Shown piece after piece: positions 59,188 to 64,000 of a stretch of DNA of 64,000 nucleotides. The position numbers and the translations under genes are program-made. The notes below the pieces were generated by a model. It did no database searches and was not told where the DNA came from. It saw only the letters and a program-made list of their open reading frames with translations. Origin of the DNA: Hyparrhenia diplandra. Lineage: Eukaryota > Streptophyta > Magnoliopsida > Poales > Poaceae. The DNA lies in the NCBI GenBank assembly GCA_015847255.1, contig JADLZK010008246.1:186001-250000 (forward strand), in the 5' to 3' direction. The number at the start of each line of letters is the position of its first letter. The first letter of the stretch is position 1.

Positions 59188-60050
59188 GCTTTAGTGACAC
59201 TCCTAACAGGTGGATTACAAATTTGGCATCTTAAATATTGTCCACGCAATTGATTTGTGACATTTTTCTCTTTTTCTGTCATATAATTTAGGGGCATAGT
59301 GGTCATTTTAGTGGCCTAAATAAGAAAAAAGGAAAAAAAAAAAAATGTTAAAGGCTAGAATGTCAGAAAATCAATCAACCTCATGTTTTTCAGTGTCATT
59401 TTTTTTTTGAAGCCAATGCTTCGGTGTCAATTTAGCAAAGCCACTCCTTGAGCTCGCACCTTTTCCTATCATTTTCAGGATTTACGGCGTCTATTCAGTG
59501 GTAGCGGCGTTGCCGACAACGAGGCGTCAATGATGACTTCGGGGGGATCTCCAAATCTGTTGGGTGCTTAGTCGCCGGAGTTGCTTCATGGGGGTAAGGT
59601 AAGGCGATATGTGTGTTCATAAGGATGAGTGTGCGTGCGTGTTTGTGAGTGTTTGTGTTGTATTGTGTAATTCTAAAAAGAAAATGTTTGATTTAAGCTT
59701 AGGATATGTACCGGATTGTCCTGAGCCTTTTTGTGTACAGCTACAAAATTGGGCCTTTTTTTTCAAATTGTTAAATTTTGGCCTTTGAAAAGAACCACGA
59801 AGGAAGGAATCGCATTCTATCATCAAGCATATATTCCACATCCGTCCTTTCTTTCTTGGCATTCCTGCAAGGCATTTCAGATTGATTCCTGATATGTTCA
59901 ATCTTGAATTCTTGATGGTGCATAACTGCACGGCAGCAACGTCTCGAAGCCAATTTGTGTTTTTTTATACGACCAACTTGGTGTATTACTACTGAAGTAC
60001 AAAAGCTGCGCTACAAGGAGGCATATTTTTCAGAGATAAGATGGATGCAT
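59188..60050. other. Non-coding with a probable retroposon 3' tail
   Basis: No supported gene. 59475-59690 (GATTTACGGCGTC, GGTAGCGGCG, GTAAGGCGATATGTG, GTGCGTGCGTGTTTGTGAGTG, TTGTATTGTGTAATTCT, then an A-rich end) resembles 3' ends of grass LINE/SINE-type retroposons, but no target duplication was found. Confidence 0.4.
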
Positions 60051-60450
60051 GCATGGCGGATGTTTTCAGAGACTGCAAGGGGTCGCACCAACATGCGAAT
60101 CAGAAGTTGAACTTCAAACTTTTGTGCTGTACGTACATACTCCTATGTACTTTCCGGTTGGCCGAACTTTGTCGCCCAGTCACTACCAACAAAATGAACA
60201 AAATGCTAGCGCCGCCACTTTCTGGGAAACTTGTAATTGCCAATAACGGCCGGCAGAAACAAGTCAGAAACTCAAGTCAGAACAATGAACAATAACGCGG
60301 CTTGTGAACTTGACGAGTTCGTCCGCAGGGTCTCCATCGTTGAATACGACCACACACGATGACTGTACTGCACGTACGTCAAAGGTATGGCACAGTATAT
60401 ACGTGTACCTACTATCCGTGCATGCATCGCTCCGATCCGATCCAACCTCC
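60050..60450 (+). repeat. Orphan upstream block of the peptide family
   Basis: GTACTTTCCGGTTGGCCGAACTT, CACTACCAACAAAATGA, GCGCCGCCACTTTCTGGGAA, CGGCCGGCAGAAACAAGTCAGAA, GAACTTGACGAGTTCGTCCGCAG and TACGTCAAAGGTATGGCA match the upstream regions at 28590, 29270 and 34440. No TATA box or peptide gene follows; an LTR-like start lies at 60466. Confidence 0.65.
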
Positions 60451-60465
60451 GATCTGATCCAACCT

Positions 60466-60950
60466 GTTGACACCCCAAAATGTCCGGGCATAATTTTTGA
60501 TGACTTAATGACATTGTGGATGTGTGGGGGCATTCAACGAGGGGGGCCGAAAGATCGAGAAACTCGTTAAAGGAGCAGTCGGCCGAAATTAACACGCGCG
60601 CGGACACCAGACTGTGACGGACGGGCGTGTCTGGCGCGAACACGGCGGACGGTCTGGCGGTGTTTTCCTGCCACAGCCCGTACTGGACGCGTTCGGGCGT
60701 GCGCCGGGACGCTAGGTCATGGGCGTCCGGCGCCCTACGGGGCGTCCGGCGGTGTCTCCCTCGTAGGGCTCTCTAGACCGCGTCCGACACTCCCGAGGCG
60801 GCGTCGGCACGGCTTCGCAAGACGCAGCGTATGCAGTTCGGTGGTCCGAACCGATTCGATTTTAGATAGGTTTTTGGAAGGTTACGGTGTTTGGAAACAT
60901 ATCTAACAGTTTGGTTCAGTGACTCAAATAAGATCATGTGTCACTAGCGT
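60466..60950. mobile_element. LTR fragment (possible), starts TGTTGACACCCC
   Basis: TGTTGACACCCCAAAATGTC is a typical grass LTR start. The next 400 bp are GC-rich (repeated GGCGTCCGGCG) and then AT-rich. The right end and target duplication are not identified. Confidence 0.4.
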
Positions 60951-61586
60951 ACGAAACAACACAATGTACTACTAACTCTTAACAAGGTGATATATATACA
61001 TCGCTCATGAGCCGGCCGGCGGAAGCACAAGCACCAGGGATGTCCATATGCTACGATGGCGACATCTCTCAGGAAGCTCAAGCAACGGTGGGGGATCAGT
61101 CGCCGGTGAAGCTAGGCTGCACAGTGGACGGCGGTACCTTGTCACCACACACGTCACGTAACCTGCGGGACAGCACGACGTCTGGATGCCGAGACATGCC
61201 TACAAAGCTTGCCGCCGCCAGGCGCTAGGAGGTCAGCTCGGCGTGGCATCCTCTTGTGTTACCAAAGGTATTTCTTTCCATATATAAAAATATTTCGGGT
61301 ATCCACTAGGAGTCTAGGAATATCTTTAACAGTGGGATTGCCTAACAGTTTGCTGTCATCCAGCTAGTGATAATCAATGGCGGCCGCCCGATGTGCCTAT
61401 ACATATAAACCGCAGAGGTTGGTTTGGTGGTGGTGTGGTGGTAGCACAACTGATCGAATCAACTGGATGAGAGAACATTTTGTAGTAATATACATGTGCT
61501 CGATCGAGGTCGGGGGGAATAGTAGTATTGCATAGCTAGCTAGCTATCCGGATCAGAAGAAAAAATGGCTCGCACTCGCAGGGTTC
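60951..61586. other. No gene seen
   Basis: A 73-codon open frame at 61007-61228 has no motif or family resemblance and is not called. The stretch may include the promoter of the WAT1-type pseudogene. Confidence 0.45.
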
Positions 61587-63509
61587 ATGGGACGGGGGGT
61601 GCGAAGTGGTAGGTACGTGCCGCACCTGGTGATGATCCTGGCGCAGTTGTGCTTCGCGCTCATGTCCTTATCACCGAGGCCGCCATGGACATGGAGCTCA
61701 ACTCCTACGTCTACGTGACGTACAGGCATCTTCTTGTTGCTGTTCTCATCTGGCCTTTTGCATACTACTTTGAGAAGTAAGATCCATCGATCGATCATAA
61801 ATTATATAACGAGCAGTTGTTTGTTCTCATGCTTTGAATTCTTTGTCTTCCACCGGCCTCTTGTCTGTTGTTGATGTATTTCTTGATTGTACATGCAGGG
61901 GGTTGAGGCCTAAAAATGACATTCATGCTGTTCTTGGAGATATTTGTACTGTCACTTCTAGGGTAATAAATGGCAAGATCAATGTGAAGATCGAGTTGCT
62001 AGCGGAGAAAAGATCACTCGTATTGTTGTTTTTTAAAAAAAAAAATAGAAAAAAGCTTTTATTAAGCGAAATGGTGTTTTTAGTGATCATCTTATTAACT
62101 AAGATCGCCTAGCTTGTTTGTCTTGCAGGGTGAGCTTAGGTCCTAACTTGTACTTTGCGAGCTTAGAGTACACATCTCAACATTTGTCACTTCTATGGTG
62201 AATACCGTCCCTTCAATAACTTTTGTCATCGCTGTCATCCTCAGGTACGGTCGCCGGTGATACGCTAGCTTTGTTCTTGCAAAAATTTAGTTTTGACAGC
62301 TGATGATCGATGAGCTGATCAGATTTAATAAGATATAATATAAATGGTGTGTTTGGTTTAAGAAATAAGGTGGTCCATTGTGGTCTACTCATTTTTCTTA
62401 CTTTTCTTCTTTGGTTTGTGGAATGGAATGGGTTGATGCATCATCACCCTCATTCCTCAAAAGCTAATAGTACTAGTATGAGAAATAGATCGAGCCATTC
62501 ACAAAAATGAGGAACTCATGATGCACCAAAAAAAAAGATGGAGCGGCTCCTCAAACCAAAACACGCCAAAAAGTTTGCGACAACTGACTCTCATTGGATC
62601 ATCTTGTGGTTTCCAGAATGGAGATTGTAGACGCCAAGAGCCTACGAGGGATGGTCAAAATTGGGGCGGTGGTATCGCTCGCCGGGCGACCACCATGACT
62701 CTGTACAAAGGAGAAGCCATGATTTGAGCCACTGGAAGCCACCCATACACTTACCGGGCAGCAGCGTCGTGCGTCGAGTTGGTGGCGAGGACCAATCGCA
62801 TTGGCCAGCTGCTTATGTTGGTCCATCTGGTTCATTTACAGGCGTCCTCAATCAAGCGGTACCCAGCCCATTCTTTGCTAACGGCTTGGATGTGCACGGT
62901 TGGAGGGATTCAGTCAGCCGTGTTCGCCATGTTGATGCAGCACAAGCGCCAAGATTGGATGATAGGTTTTCTTGGCATCAAGTTCTCGTCGTCGTCTACT
63001 CGGAAAGGCCCACAACGTGCTAGGGCAACCCATAACATATCATCGTTTGTTTTGAGTTTGGGGCTTGGGTTTCCCATTTCACTGTCGCGATTTTGTTTTG
63101 AGTTTCAGGGGAATTGCCTGTAGCGGCTTCACATTCTACGTTCAGCTGTGGTGCACCCAGAAGAAAGGTCCCGTCTTCGTTACCATGTTTGATCCCTTTA
63201 GCGGCCATCATGGCGGCCATGCTGGCCTATTTCATGTTCTGGTGAAAACTATACTTGGGAAGGTATGCATTAATTCTGCATGATTAATGGAATTCAATAA
63301 CTTAATAAATCTGATGACAGTTTAATTATCATCGTCAGTAATCCACTGATTGTTGGTATTTATGCAGCATAATAGGGGGTGCTGTTGTGATTTTGGGCCT
63401 ATACATGCTGCTGTGGGGAAAGGGCAAAGACCATATTGACAAATCCAGCACGGAGCAAGATTCGGAGCAGGATCACGAACAGTCAGAAGCAAGCCATGCA
63501 GTGCCGTGA
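61587..63509 (+). pseudogene. WAT1-related / nodulin MtN21-type (EamA) transporter pseudogene
   Basis: Exon 1 starts at 61587 (MGRGVRSGRYVPHLVMIL) and encodes TM1-TM2. One base is missing in ALMS-L-ITEAAMD (near 61670); after it YVTYRHLLVAVLIWPFAYYFEK is readable to about 61778. Exon 2 is about 61900-61960 (LRPKMTFMLFLEIFVLSLLG). Exon 3 is about 62131-62245 (LGPNLYFASLEYTS, then a base lost before FVTSMVNTVPSITFVIAVIL). Exon 4 is about 62617-63000 (MEIVDAKSLRGMVKIGAVV; MTLYKG; RYPAHSLLTAWMCTVGG), with more breaks. Exon 5 is about 63111-63261 (SGFTFYVQLWCTQKKGPVFV) and exon 6 from about 63369 to the stop at 63507-63509 (IIGGAVVILGLYMLLWGK). WAT1-type proteins are ten-TM drug/metabolite carriers. 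At least four frameshifts make this copy non-functional. Confidence 0.85.
62346..62567. mobile_element. MITE in intron 3 of the WAT1-type pseudogene
   Basis: GGTGTGTTTGGTTTAAG at the left is inverted at the right (CTCAAACCAAAACACGCC). About 222 bp, non-coding; target duplication unclear. Confidence 0.7.
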
Positions 63510-63625
63510 GCGCGCGGTAGAGATCATATGGCGCTCAGGGTAGCAGAAAGCCAACCAAATAAATCATAAGATCATCATGAGATATGGCAAAATGATAACA
63601 TCATTAAACTAATTCTGATACAATA

Positions 63626-63873
63626 GGCGTGTTTGGATCATCATTACAATAGTTAGCTGCTAAAAATTAGTCGAGGATCTATTTGTTGATCCTCGACTAA
63701 TAATAATAATAAGCCTAGCTAACATATGTGTGTCTTACTTAATTACCACCCAGCAAGTTTTTTTTTTTTTTTTTTTTTTTTTTTGAAACAAACAGCAAAG
63801 AATTAGCTGTTAGTTTCTTTATCTTGGCTAATACAACTAATAATAGTTAGATGGGTGGATCCAAACACGGGGC
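63626..63873. mobile_element. MITE with GGCGTGTTTGGATC termini
   Basis: The left end GGCGTGTTTGGATCA is inverted at the right (GGATCCAAACACGGGGC). It encloses a hairpin (ATCTATTTGTTGAT / AGTCGAGGATC...GATCCTCGACT near 63670-63700) and a T25 run near 63759-63784. Confidence 0.65.
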
Positions 63874-64000
63874 TGTGCAATTTTATCTTGGTGTGTAGCA
63901 TTTTTGCTTTGACCTCGAGACTGATGCATCCATGACTTTAGTCCTCTTGGTAAAACTTTTACTCATGCAACAGCAAAGAATTAGCTGTTAGTTTCTTTTA
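63793..64000. repeat. Direct repeat at right window edge
   Basis: AACAGCAAAGAATTAGCTGTTAGTTTCTTT occurs at about 63791-63820 and again at about 63968-63998, so part of the MITE interior is repeated just outside it, perhaps from a second copy running out of the window. Confidence 0.65.

Noticed and set aside
61007..61228. 73-codon open frame before the WAT1-type pseudogene
   Set aside because: No signal peptide, motif or homologous copy seen; not enough to call a gene.

Overview
The window looks like a gene-poor, transposon-dense stretch of a grass (Poaceae) nuclear genome. This rests on spliced gene structures with GT-AG introns, very GC-rich first exons, and abundant CACTA, Mutator-like (MULE), Helitron, MITE, LINE and LTR sequences of the kinds common in grasses. 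I found no rRNA or tRNA gene, no CRISPR array and no bacterial-type operon. Almost every recognisable protein-coding locus is broken. The best candidate for an intact host gene is a 90-residue cysteine-containing secreted peptide at 26541-26813.

Layout. 1-9.7 kb: the 3' part of a MULE transposase gene with its 3' flank, a MITE, the 5' half of a second copy of the same gene, then a degenerate CACTA element with TNP2-type transposase remnants on the minus strand and about 20 copies of a subterminal motif. 9.7-27.4 kb: two tandem copies of one segment (A about 9710-22200, B about 22501-27385). Each carries a shared MITE-like element, a shared CACTA element and one small peptide gene. Copy A additionally holds a second CACTA element and a LINE of about 6.8 kb. 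Copy B keeps the empty site of that CACTA element and a readable peptide gene. A Helitron-like terminus lies between the copies. 27.4-36.9 kb: more members of the peptide family (two damaged genes and solitary upstream or 3' blocks), a 1.47-kb retroposon with a 16-bp target duplication, and a 43-bp LINE scrap with a 17-bp target duplication.

36.9-47.2 kb: a nearly full-length MULE gene copy whose 3' flank is split by a 6.55-kb insertion. That insertion is a LINE-like element (14-bp target duplication, zinc-knuckle ORF1 but no reverse transcriptase seen). Nested inside it is a second, FAR1-type MULE with terminal inverted repeats of about 50 bp. 47.3-48.7 kb: a frameshifted 3' fragment of a GTD-binding (DUF593, myosin-binding) gene. 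49.9-55.7 kb, minus strand: a six-exon pfkB-type sugar/nucleoside kinase pseudogene with a 2,846-bp probable solo LTR inserted in its fifth exon. 55.7-61.5 kb: LTR-like and other repetitive DNA plus another copy of the peptide-gene upstream block. 61.6-63.5 kb: a WAT1/nodulin-MtN21-type transporter pseudogene, then MITEs.

The sequence allows relative dating. The 12360-13394 / 24156-25195 CACTA insertion came before the segmental duplication, while the 9741-10889 CACTA and the 14869-21661 LINE came after it. The most interesting non-TE signal is a dispersed family of small secreted peptides. They share a signal-peptide core, a TATA-box promoter and upstream blocks, but have divergent mature parts ending in a possible two-cysteine loop.
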